Below, in pieces: positions 17,325 to 26,610 of a stretch of 64,000 nt of DNA. Source of the stretch: Rhodococcus marinonascens NBRC 14363 (GTDB taxonomy: Bacteria > Actinomycetota > Actinomycetes > Mycobacteriales > Mycobacteriaceae); the NCBI RefSeq assembly GCF_001894885.1, contig NZ_BCXB01000025.1, forward strand, positions 1-64,000. Reading direction: 5' to 3'. The notes beneath the pieces are model-generated. The model saw nothing but the letters and a program-made list of their open reading frames with translations, had not been told where the DNA came from and made no database searches. The translations under genes and the position numbers were made by a program. How positions within the stretch are numbered: the first letter of the stretch is position 1; each line of letters begins with the position of its first letter.

Positions 17325-17552
17325 TCAACGCGCGCGTCGGCGTAGCGGGGGTGCACCGAACAGGAACCATGCTGCTGCACCGATCAAGGGGAGCGAAATG
17401 ATCGTCGCCGACCACCAGAACTTCGATCCAGCTCGGTCGTGCGGGGTGCGGAGGATCGAGATGAGCGCCGCGATGGTGAGCAGGACGTACCCGAGCATGA
17501 TGAGCGTCGCTTGGATGTCGATGCTCAACGGCAACATCACGTCGTGTTCCAC
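17325..17552 (-). CDS. Small PLDc_N-type membrane protein
   Basis: A 75-residue protein with two membrane helices (about residues 16-34 and 46-66). The second contains WWSATIISLPLIGAAAWFLF-GAP, matching the PLDc_N (phospholipase D-nuclease N-terminal) domain, which is frequent as a stand-alone small membrane protein in actinobacteria. The C-terminus ends in a basic RRRAR tail expected on the cytosolic side. It is convergent with the hypothetical gene at 16.2 kb. The role is unknown. Confidence 0.75.
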   Translation of the reverse strand: MEHDVMLPLSIDIQATLIMLGYVLLTIAALISILRTPHDRAGSKFWWSATIISLPLIGAAAWFLFGAPPLRRRAR

Positions 17553-17725
17553 CTAAGACCCCTTCGGAATGGTGTCCTCTCGAGACTATTGGGCACCTGC
17601 TGTGGTGAGTGTATAGACGCCCGTCAGGTCAGCTACCGATACACGAACCGAGGAACCAGTGAGAAGCCGAACCGTTGGATTCTTTAGGGGATTAGTAGTC
17701 CAGATAATGCGGACTGACCATTCCG

Positions 17726-18262
17726 TTGGCGCGGCGTCGATCACGCTTCGAGAGCTGCGTGGAAGCGTTCAGCCCACGGTTCAACAGGTCCATGGTCTCC
17801 GGACGCCGCTGGAGCGGAAGCGAATTCGGTGAGTTTGTCCTCGGACATCCCGTACTGGTGCATCTTGCGCGACGTCTGCTGTGGGCAGCATTCGACGAGA
17901 ACTCCCACCCCCTAGCCGTGTTCCGGGTGACCGAGGACAACATCCTCGTCAACATGAATGGCGACACCGTCCCGCTTCCGGACGGCCCGATCGGACTCAT
18001 GTACCCCTCACACATCCCCGACTCGGTCGGCACCTGGTCCGACGTTTTCGCCGACCACGAGATCCAGCAGCCGTTCCCACAACTCGGTCGCCCCGTCCAC
18101 CACCCCCAACCCGGGGACGTCGACGGAAGCGGTCTGTCCCGGTTCACCGGCGTGACCGCGACACCGAGCCAGGCACTGCGCCTGACGTATCGCGGGTGGG
18201 AGGAGTTGTGGGAGAACCCTGGACGACGTCGACACCGCGACAGTATCGGAACTCATGGCTGA
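17726..18262 (+). pseudogene. DUF4132 (MolR-like) C-terminal remnant
   Basis: The open frame encodes SMVSGRRWSGSEFGEFVLGH, then HLARRLLWAAFD, FRVTEDNILVNM, IGLMYPSHIPDSVGTW and EIQQPFPQLGRPVH. These are consecutive motifs near the end of DUF4132 proteins, which are normally about 1,000 or more residues and linked to MolR-type WGR proteins. Only the last 150 or so residues remain and no start-proximal homology precedes them, so this is a truncated relic. Its 3' end runs into the TetR fragment, marking a rearrangement boundary. Confidence 0.65.
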
Positions 18263-18376
18263 CCTTGCCAGCTTCGCATCGTGACTCTTCAGGTTCCGCG
18301 CGGGCTCACTCGGCACGCTTGCGCGCGCGTCGTGACAGCGGGGTGCCGCTCACGAGCTAGCCGGCAGCGTCATCTC

Positions 18377-18472
18377 GTGTCGACCGAAACCCCAATTCCC
18401 GGCACAGCTGCCAACCGGCGGCGGGCTGCACCGGAAGAGCGTAAGCGGCAACTCGTCGCGATCGGCCTGTAA
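18377..18472 (+). pseudogene. TetR N-terminal fragment
   Basis: GTG at 18377 starts STETPIPGTAANRRRAAPEE and RKRQLVAIGL, then stops. It matches the first 32 codons of the intact TetR gene at 11654 in protein and DNA, with the identical stretch CATCTCGTGTCGACCGAAAC around the start. The helix-turn-helix is missing, so it cannot be functional. It abuts the 3' end of phnA. Confidence 0.75.
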
Positions 18473-18498
18473 AGAGGTGGATTCGACGCGCGCCCGCT

Positions 18499-19682
18499 TC
18501 ACGCGATGTGAACGTTGCCCGCCCGACTGCGTTCGGCCTCCTTCGGCGCCTGGACGTTCTCGGGCTCGGTGCCGACGTGGTTCAGGACGAGGTCGTGGAT
18601 GTCGCGGCTACGTAGGATGCCCGCCTCGAACGAGTCGGCGAGCGGACCGTCCACGCTCCTGCTCAGAATGAGCGGCACCACCTGCTCGTGGCGGCCGCCG
18701 TGCGAGCGGAGGGGGCCGTGCAATTGGGTCAGATCGTGATCGGCGGCCGCGCTTCCGAGGGCGGTGTCGGCGGAGGCTGTCACCGCCAGATCGCCGATGC
18801 GGTCGCGGGGCAGTTCGTACACGGTGGCGACGTCCTCCCGGTCCCAGATCTCCTCCACCCCGGGCAGCGCGCTAAGTACCCGGCGAGCGGCGTCGCGGTG
18901 CTCTAGAGGTAGATGGAGCCAGGCGAACGAGCCGAGGGCGCCATGGTGTTTCACGTACGGGTCGGTAATCGGCAGCACGACCTCCTCGACCGGGATGCCT
19001 GCCGCTGCCAGCATGTCCTTCAGATAGTGGATGCGGGGCTCGCCGTTCTCGTCGTGCTTTGCATTCATGCCGTGGTCGGCAGCGACGGCTACCGTGCAGC
19101 CCGCGTCGAGATACTCGCCGAGTAGCGCATCGAACTCGGTGAAGAACAGGTCGGAGACATCCTCGCCCGGCGCGTATGCGTGCTGGACACGGTCGGTCAG
19201 CGACACATACAGCAGACGGATCGCAGGGGCGACGCGCAGAGCACCCAGGCCGATGCGCATGGCGTAGTGGCTGGCCAGCGGGTCGTATACCCCCGGCGCA
19301 GCTTATCCTTGGTCGTCACCATCAGGGTCGGCCCGCCGGCCTCTTCGAAGCATGCGTGGATGCTCGGCGCGCGCAAGTATTTGGCATCGTTGAGGAGCAC
19401 CAGCCCATCCTCGGGCGTCCGGCAGTAGTTGCCGGGAATCCCGTGGATGGCGGGCGGGACGCCGGTGACGATCGAGATGTTGTTGGGTTTGGTCAGGTTC
19501 GGAATCTCGGAGGCTCCCACGCTGAACACACCGCCCTCGTCGAGCATCCTCTGCAACCGGGGCATGATGCCCCGCGCGAGCCCGTCGTGGAAGTAACCGG
19601 GGTCGCCGCCGTCGACGGTGATGACGACAACGGGATGATCTGGCACTCGATATGCGCGGTTGTTCGCAACGACGGTGGTCAT
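18499..19682 (-). pseudogene. phnA: Phosphonoacetate hydrolase, internal deletion and frame change
   Basis: The N-terminal part (19682 to about 19295) has the alkaline-phosphatase-fold metal site VVVITVDGGDP (Asp24), the nucleophile region PNLTKPNNISIVTG (Thr64) and LMVTTKDKLRR. The frame then changes and resumes as YVSLTDRVQHAYAPG, VAVAADHGMNAKHD and LRSHGGRHEQVVPL, which supply the other Asp/His ligands. Against PhnA proteins, roughly 40 residues between KDKLRR and the VYDPLASHY region are absent, so this is a deletion, not just a one-base slip. An intact enzyme would cleave phosphonoacetate to acetate and phosphate. ATGA overlaps the LysR stop. Confidence 0.75.
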
Positions 19683-20578
19683 TCTTTACCTTCCTCTCGA
19701 ACGTGTTCGAGAAAGAGTTCTTCGATGAGGGACGGCGGCCGCTCTGCCAGCCGGACGAGGTTGATCGGGCGATCGGGTGGAGCCGGCTCGAGATGGATCT
19801 CGCAGATGCGCCCCAGCCGGAGTGCGTCTTCGGTGCAACTTCTTGGGAGGCAGGCGATGCCGAGCCCGTAGGCAACTGCGCCGATGATGGCGCCGTTGCT
19901 CGCGATGGTGCTGGTGTGAGTGCTCGGGATACGCCACTTTTGCAGCAGATCGAGTTGGTACCGGCGGCTCGCCGATCCTTCTTCACGCAGGAGGATACGG
20001 CTGCCGCGCAGCTCGTGGGAAATTGCGTGATGACCGGCGAGTGGGTGGTCACCGGCGACGATCACCGTCTGTGGTTCGCTGGCCACTCGACTCGCTTCGA
20101 GTGACGGCTTGTCGATCTCGGCGGCGATGAGAGCGAGGGGGAGCCGACCATCGGTGACTGCTTGCACCACGGCCGCCGAATTGTCGACATGCAAATCGAT
20201 CTCGACGCCTGGGTACTTGCCTACGAACGACGTGACAAGCCACGGCAGTAGCTGTTGCGTCACCGTCTCCGTGCCGCCCACCTCCAGCACGCCCGAAACC
20301 GGAGCCCTGCGTAGCCGCGTCATCCGATCTGCTGCCTCGCCGGCGAGTGAGAGCAGCGCGCGGGCGTGGTCGACGAGAGCCTCCCCCGCATCGGTGAGCC
20401 GGGCCGCACGTCCAGATCGGTCGACGAGGACTACGTCCAGCTCTCGCTCGAGCAGTTGCAGATTGCTCGACACGGTGGACTGTGCGATGCGGAGCGCGCG
20501 AGCTGCGGCGGAAAGCCCCCCGTGCTCCGCAACAGCGACGAATGTCTCGAGCCGCTGGAGGCTGAGTTTGAGGGCCAT
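19679..20578 (-). CDS. LysR family regulator within the phosphonate operon
   Basis: A 299-residue LysR-type protein. The N-terminal winged helix reads LETFVAVAEHGGLSAAARAL and RIAQSTVSSNLQLLERELDV (residues about 9-48). It is followed by the two-lobed effector domain with GGTETVTQQLLPWLV and GLGIACLPRS. It is translated from an ATG overlapping the PhnE stop (TGATG) and itself overlaps phnA by ATGA, so it is embedded in the operon rather than divergent. It is likely the phosphonoacetate-responsive activator of the cluster (PhnR-like); that is inferred from position. Confidence 0.88.
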   Translation of the reverse strand: MALKLSLQRLETFVAVAEHGGLSAAARALRIAQSTVSSNLQLLERELDVVLVDRSGRAARLTDAGEALVDHARALLSLAGEAADRMTRLRRAPVSGVLEVGGTETVTQQLLPWLVTSFVGKYPGVEIDLHVDNSAAVVQAVTDGRLPLALIAAEIDKPSLEASRVASEPQTVIVAGDHPLAGHHAISHELRGSRILLREEGSASRRYQLDLLQKWRIPSTHTSTIASNGAIIGAVAYGLGIACLPRSCTEDALRLGRICEIHLEPAPPDRPINLVRLAERPPSLIEELFLEHVREEGKE

Positions 20579-21417
20579 CAAATGATCCGCGCGCGGATAC
20601 GAGACGAGATGAAATCGATTGATGCGACGGTAAGCACGATGACGACGAGGATCGCCGAAACCTTGTGATACTGAAACAGCTTCATCGCCACCGTCAACTC
20701 GAAGCCGAGCCCGCCCGCGCCGACCATGCCGAGCACGAATGCGTGGCGCACATTCGATTCGAAACGGTAGAGGCTGTAGGTGACCACCTCGGGAAGGATC
20801 TGCGGGATGACGGACCAGCGCAGGGTCGTGAACAATCCCGCGCCCGTCGACTCGAGTGCTTCGCGCGGGCCCGGATCGATGTTCTCGACTGCTTCGGCGT
20901 AGAGCTTGCTCAGCTCTCCACACGAGTACACGGTCAGCGCGAGCACACCCGGGAAGGGGCCGAGACCCACGGCCGCGACGAAGATCAGCGCCCAGATCAA
21001 GTCGGGAAGCGAGCGCAGAACGCTGAGGACCGCTCGCGCTGTTGCGTAGACCAACGGGTTGTGTCCGAGCAGGTTCTTCGCCGCACCGAGCGCGAGGAAG
21101 ATGCTGATGATCATCGCCAGCAGCGTGCCCCAGAGCGCAACCGCCACCGTCGTGAGAATCGCATCCCAGAGACCGGGGATGACCGACAGGTCGGGCGGGA
21201 ACATTCGAAGCAGGAATTCGGCCAGGCGGGGGATGCCCTGGAGAAACCGACCGGGGCTGAGACCGAGGTCATTGGCGCTCCAGCCGAGAAAGGCGAGTAC
21301 TGCCACAACCACGACGACGTTCCGCGTCCACAGGAGGCCGTGCCGCCCGCTCGGCTCGGGCGGCAGGGAGGGCGGTTTCGGCGAGGTCGTTGTCGAAGTC
21401 TGGTGGTCGACAGACAT
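20578..21417 (-). CDS. phnE: Phosphonate-type ABC transporter permease
   Basis: A 279-residue inner-membrane permease with about six helices. The EAA-type cytoplasmic loop reads YAEAVENIDPGPREALESTG followed by AGLFTTLRWSVIPQILPEV, characteristic of PhnE. The start at 21417 follows the phnC stop by one base. It would form the translocation channel with PhnC and the PhnD lipoprotein. Substrate is inferred from the neighbouring phnA to be a phosphonate such as phosphonoacetate. Confidence 0.88.
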   Translation of the reverse strand: MSVDHQTSTTTSPKPPSLPPEPSGRHGLLWTRNVVVVVAVLAFLGWSANDLGLSPGRFLQGIPRLAEFLLRMFPPDLSVIPGLWDAILTTVAVALWGTLLAMIISIFLALGAAKNLLGHNPLVYATARAVLSVLRSLPDLIWALIFVAAVGLGPFPGVLALTVYSCGELSKLYAEAVENIDPGPREALESTGAGLFTTLRWSVIPQILPEVVTYSLYRFESNVRHAFVLGMVGAGGLGFELTVAMKLFQYHKVSAILVVIVLTVASIDFISSRIRARII

Positions 21418-21418
21418 A

Positions 21419-22192
21419 TCAGGCCGCCTTCTCTGCACCCTGGCCGTAGATGCGACTGACCTCGTCTTCGCAAAGTCCGTCGGGAGTGGTATCGATCGCG
21501 ATTCGGCCGTCGAGGAGCGCGACAATCCGCTCGCCATGGCTGCGCGCGAAACCTAGCTGGTGAAGGCTCAAAATGACTGTGATGCCGTCACGTTCGTTGA
21601 TTCCTTTGAGCAGGTCGAGAATCTCGCCCGCCGTCACCGGGTCGAGGCTCGCAATCGGCTCATCGGCAAGGATCACCCTGGGGTTCTGTGCGAGCGCCCG
21701 GGCGATTCCCACGCGCTGCTTCTGCCCGCCACTGAGTTGGTCGGCGCGCTGGTCGGCGTAGCCCGCGAGTCCCACAACCTCGAGGAGCGACAGCACCTGT
21801 TCGCGCTCGGCCTGGGTGAAGATCCCGGGGAGAGAGCGGAAGGCGGGTACATCCGGCAGTATGCCGGCCAATACGTTCTGCAGGACAGTGAGCCGGTTGA
21901 CGAGGTTGTAGCCCTGGAAGATCATGCCGACTTTGCGGCGGATCCCTCGCAGCGCGTTGCGGTCGGCGGCGTGCACCTGCTCATCGGCCACGGTAACCGC
22001 ACCTTGGTATGGGGCCACGAGTCCGTTGATGCAGCGCAGCAGCGTCGACTTCCCTGTGCCGCTGCGCCCCAACAAGATACAGAAGTCTGATGCTCGAATC
22101 TCGAGATCGACCCCGCGTAGGACTGCATCGTTCTTCTGCCTGTATGTGAGGTGGACGTCCCGAAAGCCGACGGCCTCACCCGCGCCGGTCAT
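21419..22192 (-). CDS. phnC: Phosphonate-type ABC transporter ATP-binding protein
   Basis: A 257-residue ATPase. Walker A LLGRSGTGKSTLLRCING begins near residue 37. The Q-loop is in GMIFQGYNLVNRLTVLQNVL, a PhnC hallmark. The signature LSGGQKQRVGIARAL is near 149 and Walker B VILADEPIASLDP near 170. The start ATG overlaps the phnD stop (ATGA), giving tight coupling. It powers uptake through the PhnE channel. Confidence 0.92.
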   Translation of the reverse strand: MTGAGEAVGFRDVHLTYRQKNDAVLRGVDLEIRASDFCILLGRSGTGKSTLLRCINGLVAPYQGAVTVADEQVHAADRNALRGIRRKVGMIFQGYNLVNRLTVLQNVLAGILPDVPAFRSLPGIFTQAEREQVLSLLEVVGLAGYADQRADQLSGGQKQRVGIARALAQNPRVILADEPIASLDPVTAGEILDLLKGINERDGITVILSLHQLGFARSHGERIVALLDGRIAIDTTPDGLCEDEVSRIYGQGAEKAA

Positions 22193-23082
22193 AGCTCAGG
22201 CTCCAGGCCCGATACCGTGTATGCGGTACGGACTATGTCGTAGTCGGCATCGCTCGCCATTCCGAAGGAACCGTAGCCAGTCCCCTCGAGGGCGGCGGAG
22301 AGTGCGGGGGTCTGGTCGAGGAACGCGTGTTGGAGCAGTTCTTTCTTGTCAGCGGGAAGGTCGGCGCGGTAGGTGATCGGGTCCGCCGGAATCTCGGGTG
22401 ATTCGAAGACCGTCTTGATTTCGCCTCTGCTGACGATTCCGCTCTTGATGAACTCGGGGATCTTGCGACTCGAGATGGCTGCGACGTCGATCTGCCCGTT
22501 CAGGAGCGAGAGCAGGGACGCATCGTGGCTGCCCGAGTAGATGATCTGTGAAAACAGGCCGTCGGGGTCGTAGCCGGCTTCGGTGAGCACATAGCGACCG
22601 AAAATGTGTCCGGATGTCGACGCCGGATCGGTGAATGCGAGGATCTTGTCTTGGAAGTCGGCGGGCCCGTTGATGCCCGAGTCGGCTCGCACGATGAAGC
22701 TCGAGCGATACGGCGCGGTGTCGTCGGACTGGACGGCCGAGGCGAACGGCTCGACGCCACCGTTGACCCGCTCGCTGGCAAGCACGTACTCGGAGGGGCC
22801 GAACCAGGCCAGGTCGAGGTGGCCCGAGTTGAGGGCCTCGACGACGGCCGTGTAATCGGCTCCGACGTAAGGCTCCACCCTTAATCCGGTGGCCTCACTC
22901 AAGTAGTCGACGAGCGGTTCATACCTGGCGAGCACAGCGGCCGAATCTTCGTCGGGGGAAAGGCCCAACCGGATGGTATCGCCGGAGTTGTCGCTGGAGA
23001 CGCCGCACGCCACGAGCGGTAGCGCCAGCAGAGCGATCAACACCGCCACCACGTTGTTGCGCCGAAAGTTACCAATTCCCAT
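22189..23082 (-). CDS. phnD: Phosphonate-type substrate-binding lipoprotein
   Basis: A 297-residue exported binding protein. The signal ends in the lipobox LPLVAC (Cys at about residue 26), so it is membrane-anchored. Binding-protein motifs include EPYVGADYTAVVEALNSGHL, DLAWFGPSEYVLA and the hinge-region STSGHIFGRYVLTEAGYDP, all typical of PhnD/PtxB. It is the first gene of the phnD-phnC-phnE-lysR-phnA operon, and its promoter should lie in the 254-base divergent gap to the M13 peptidase gene. Confidence 0.9.
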   Translation of the reverse strand: MGIGNFRRNNVVAVLIALLALPLVACGVSSDNSGDTIRLGLSPDEDSAAVLARYEPLVDYLSEATGLRVEPYVGADYTAVVEALNSGHLDLAWFGPSEYVLASERVNGGVEPFASAVQSDDTAPYRSSFIVRADSGINGPADFQDKILAFTDPASTSGHIFGRYVLTEAGYDPDGLFSQIIYSGSHDASLLSLLNGQIDVAAISSRKIPEFIKSGIVSRGEIKTVFESPEIPADPITYRADLPADKKELLQHAFLDQTPALSAALEGTGYGSFGMASDADYDIVRTAYTVSGLEPEL

Positions 23083-23336
23083 GGGGAGTCACCCTTCTCC
23101 GCGCTCGTGACGCGGCACTGCCTGCACGTTGCAGCACAGACGTTACGAAACGGAACCCAGCCCAGCATGTCGGGTAGGAATCGCGGCAGAGAACGAAAGG
23201 TAAACAGACCGGAGGTGCCCGATGACACCTATCGACAACAGCGATGGAGCCCACGACAGAATTCGACGACGGCCCACCGTTCCCTCGACGCGTACGTTGG
23301 AGGAAGTGCAACCGCAAGGCGACGGAAGAGTGAACG

Positions 23337-25406
23337 GTGCAGATCGGGCGTAAACGGTGGATCGCGGTAGTGGCGACGGGTGCGGCCCTGACAATCGGCG
23401 TTGCGAGTTGTTCGTCCACCGATGTCACCGACCGAACGAATGCCGCATTCGATACGTCTGAACTGGATACGGGAATCAACCCCTGTGACGATTTCAACGG
23501 ATTCGTGAACGGCCAATGGAGTGCCCAGACCCAGATTCCTGATGACGAATCGTCGTACGGCGTCATAAACCAACTGCGGGACGAGAGCCTGGAAGTTCAG
23601 CGGGGAATAGCTGATAGAGCGACCGCAGATCTCGGGAGCGCGGACGAGAATTCGGACCGGCGCAAGATCGGATTGCTGTTCGAGTCGGCCATGGACGAAA
23701 GGTCGATAGACGAAGCCGGATTCTCGCCCATTTCGTCCACACTGGATCAGGTCGACTCGATTGCGTCTCCCGCGGACGTCGTGACATTCCTGCGCGAGGA
23801 CGCCGAGGACGGTGGAGCCCTTCTGTTCGGCCTCACATCCGGGGCCGATTTCCAGGATGCAACCAAGCAGATCGGGTTCGTCGAGCCGACCGGGATTTCT
23901 CTGCCATCCAAGGACTACTACACCGACCCGCAGTACGCATCGATCCTCGACGGCTACCGCAACTACCTACGGACGTCGCTGGAGTTGATCGGCGTCGACG
24001 ATGCCCAAGCCTCCGCCCAGGCAGATCAGGCCCTGGATTTCGAGAAGGAGTTGGCGGCGGCGTCGCTGTCTCCGGAACAGGCGCGTGATCCGGCAACCCA
24101 GTACAAGCTGGTCACCGTCGACGAGGCGAACGTGACGATGCCGGAATTCGATTGGCGGCAGTACTTCGTGGAACAGAACGTGTCGCCCGACGAAGGGTTT
24201 TCGCTCGCCGACACAGCCTATTTCACGCAGGTCGACCAACTCCTCGCCAATGCGCCCATCGAGCAGTGGAAGTCCTACCTGCGTGCGCAGGTGGTGAGTC
24301 GTTCTGCAGATAGTCTGTCGAAGCCGTTCCGGGACAACAAATTCGAATTCGACAAGCAAATCACGGGTAATGCTGCGCAGAAGGACCGGTGGAAGGTCGC
24401 CATCGCGGACGTGAACTCTGCGATGGGCGAGGCCATGGGAAGACTGTACGTCGCTGAGGCGTTCGACCCGGCGGCCAAGCAACGCGCCGAGCAACTTGTC
24501 GGCAATGTTCTCGATGCTCTGAAAGCACGCATCGAGAACGTCGACTGGATGAGTCCGGAAACCAAACAGCAGGCTGTGGACAAGTGGTCGGAGTTGATGC
24601 CCAAGATCGGATATCCGGACACCTGGCGTGACTGGTCGGGGTTGCAGATCAATCAAGACGACTACTTCGGCAACCTCGCTGCTGCCGACAAGTTCAATCA
24701 CGTCTACGATCTGGCGAAGATCGGCAAGCCGTCCGACCGGGCGGATTGGGTGATGACGCCGCAGACGGTCAACGCCTACTACAGCCCGAACGACAACACG
24801 ATCAACTTCCCCGCAGCGATCCTGCAGGCCCCGTTCTTCGACCCGAACGCCGACGACGCCCTCAACTACGGCGGCATCGGGTCGGTGATCGGCCATGAGG
24901 CGACACACGCGTTCGACGATCAGGGTAGCCAGTTCGACGGCAAGGGAAACCATGTGAACTGGTGGACGCCGGCGGACACAGCGCAGTTCGACAGTAGAAC
25001 GGGCAAGTTGGTGGACCAGTACGACGCCTACACACCGATCCCCGGCATGCCGGATGTTCATGTCAACGGCAATCTGACTCTCGGCGAGAACATCGCAGAT
25101 TTGGGTGGCGTCAACGCCTCGTACGACGCGTTGCAGACCGTACTCGACTCCGACCCGGGTGCGGCGGCGGAGGAGATCGGCGGCTACACGCCGAGTCAGC
25201 GCTTCTTCCTCAACTACGCGCGCGTCTGGCGGGACAAGACGCGCGACGAGGCCCTCCTCACCCAGATCAGTAGCGATCCGCATTCGCCGGCGTCACTGCG
25301 CGTCAACGGTGTCGTAGCGAACGTCCCAGGATTCGCGGAGGCATTCGGATGCGTACCGGGCGCCCCCGAGGCGAACGTCGGCGACCAGTTGGTGGCCATC
25401 TGGTGA
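23337..25406 (+). CDS. M13 family zinc metallopeptidase (neprilysin-like lipoprotein)
   Basis: A 689-residue exported peptidase. The N-terminus (GTG start) has a signal ending in VASCSS, a lipobox. The zinc site is VIGHEATHAFDDQG (HExxH near residue 518) with the third ligand in LGENIADLGG, and NAYYSPNDNTINFPAAILQ is the substrate-binding strand of M13 enzymes. The C-terminus NVPGFAEAFGCVPG is also typical. Family members are oligopeptidases acting outside the membrane; mycobacterial homologues (Zmp1) lack the lipobox. Divergent from the phn operon and not obviously related to it. Confidence 0.92.
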   Translation: MQIGRKRWIAVVATGAALTIGVASCSSTDVTDRTNAAFDTSELDTGINPCDDFNGFVNGQWSAQTQIPDDESSYGVINQLRDESLEVQRGIADRATADLGSADENSDRRKIGLLFESAMDERSIDEAGFSPISSTLDQVDSIASPADVVTFLREDAEDGGALLFGLTSGADFQDATKQIGFVEPTGISLPSKDYYTDPQYASILDGYRNYLRTSLELIGVDDAQASAQADQALDFEKELAAASLSPEQARDPATQYKLVTVDEANVTMPEFDWRQYFVEQNVSPDEGFSLADTAYFTQVDQLLANAPIEQWKSYLRAQVVSRSADSLSKPFRDNKFEFDKQITGNAAQKDRWKVAIADVNSAMGEAMGRLYVAEAFDPAAKQRAEQLVGNVLDALKARIENVDWMSPETKQQAVDKWSELMPKIGYPDTWRDWSGLQINQDDYFGNLAAADKFNHVYDLAKIGKPSDRADWVMTPQTVNAYYSPNDNTINFPAAILQAPFFDPNADDALNYGGIGSVIGHEATHAFDDQGSQFDGKGNHVNWWTPADTAQFDSRTGKLVDQYDAYTPIPGMPDVHVNGNLTLGENIADLGGVNASYDALQTVLDSDPGAAAEEIGGYTPSQRFFLNYARVWRDKTRDEALLTQISSDPHSPASLRVNGVVANVPGFAEAFGCVPGAPEANVGDQLVAIW

Positions 25407-25487
25407 TCCGATCCGTACCACCGAGAAACTAGAACCTGTTAGATTCGCGACGGGGATCCTGCCAGGCCCGAAACTCGGAGGGAACTC

Positions 25488-26579
25488 ATGAGCCACCGTG
25501 TCGTCGCATGGTCCACCGGTACGGTCGGCCGTCATGCCATCGCAGGCATCGACGCCCGCGACGACCTCGAACTGGTTGGTGTGTGGGTATCGAACCCGGA
25601 AAAGGTCGGGAAGGACGCCGGGGAATTGGCCGGGCTCGGGCGGGAACTCGGGGTGAAGGCGACCGACGACAAGTCGACACTTCTTGCTCTGAGGCCTGAT
25701 TGCATCGTGCATACCGCGATGACCGACGACCGCATATTCGAGGCCATCGATGAGTTGATCTCGTTCCTCGAGGCCGGCGTCAACGTGGTGTCGTCCGGTC
25801 CCGTCCTGTTGCAGTATCCGATCGGTGTGCTGCCCGACGATCTCGTCGACCGAATCCGACGGGCCGCCGAACAGGGTGGAGCAAGCCTGCATGTCAACGG
25901 TATCGACCCCGGCTTCGCGAACGATGTGCTCCCGCTGGCCATGACGAGCCTGTCGCAACGCATCGACGAGGTTCGCTGCTACGAAATCGCCAACTATTCC
26001 AGCTATTACCAGCCTGTGGTGATGCGTGACATCTTCGGTTTCGGTGGGCCCGTCGACGAGACGCCGATGCTGTTCCAGCCCGGCGTGCTGTCGCTCGCGT
26101 GGGGGAGCGTCGTCCGCCAGATCGCTGCAGGCTTGGACGTGACGCTCGACGAACCGTTGGTAGAGAAGTTCGAACGGGTTCCGTCGGATGCGGATCTAGA
26201 CATCGCGTCATGCCTCATTTCCAAGGGAACGGTGGCGGCGGTGCGGTTCGAAGTCGTCGGCACGGTCGACGGTGTTCCGCGCGTAGTACTCGAGCACGTC
26301 ACCCGCACCCACCCCGAGCAGATGCCGGACTGGCCGAAACCGGCGCGGGGTGAGGGGTGCTATCGCATCGACGTCACCGGCGAGCCGATGATGTCCGTCG
26401 AGTTCAGCCACCATGGGGAAAACGGCGATCACAACGTGTCGGGCATGATCGTCACGGCGATGCGACTGGTGAACTCGGTGCACGCGGTGGTCGAGGCGCA
26501 GCCGGGGTTGGTCACGGCACTGGACCTGCCCCTCGTCACCGGACGAGGGTTGTGCGTCCGGTCCAGGAGTGCTCCCTGA
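25488..26579 (+). CDS. DapB-like NAD(P)H-dependent oxidoreductase
   Basis: A 363-residue protein whose N-terminal Rossmann domain (VVAWSTGTVGRHAIAGIDAR, residues 5-24, then LELVGVWVSNPEKVG) resembles dihydrodipicolinate reductase. The C-terminal domain is of the amine/2,4-diaminopentanoate dehydrogenase-like family common in mycobacteria and rhodococci. HVNGIDPGFANDVLPLAMT is the conserved segment after the cofactor domain. The GGAGG site lies about 10 bases before the ATG. The substrate is unknown. It is followed by a convergent HAD gene. Confidence 0.85.
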   Translation: MSHRVVAWSTGTVGRHAIAGIDARDDLELVGVWVSNPEKVGKDAGELAGLGRELGVKATDDKSTLLALRPDCIVHTAMTDDRIFEAIDELISFLEAGVNVVSSGPVLLQYPIGVLPDDLVDRIRRAAEQGGASLHVNGIDPGFANDVLPLAMTSLSQRIDEVRCYEIANYSSYYQPVVMRDIFGFGGPVDETPMLFQPGVLSLAWGSVVRQIAAGLDVTLDEPLVEKFERVPSDADLDIASCLISKGTVAAVRFEVVGTVDGVPRVVLEHVTRTHPEQMPDWPKPARGEGCYRIDVTGEPMMSVEFSHHGENGDHNVSGMIVTAMRLVNSVHAVVEAQPGLVTALDLPLVTGRGLCVRSRSAP

Positions 26580-26610
26580 CCGCACTCGGTCGACAAGTGA
26601 TCGCAGGAAT

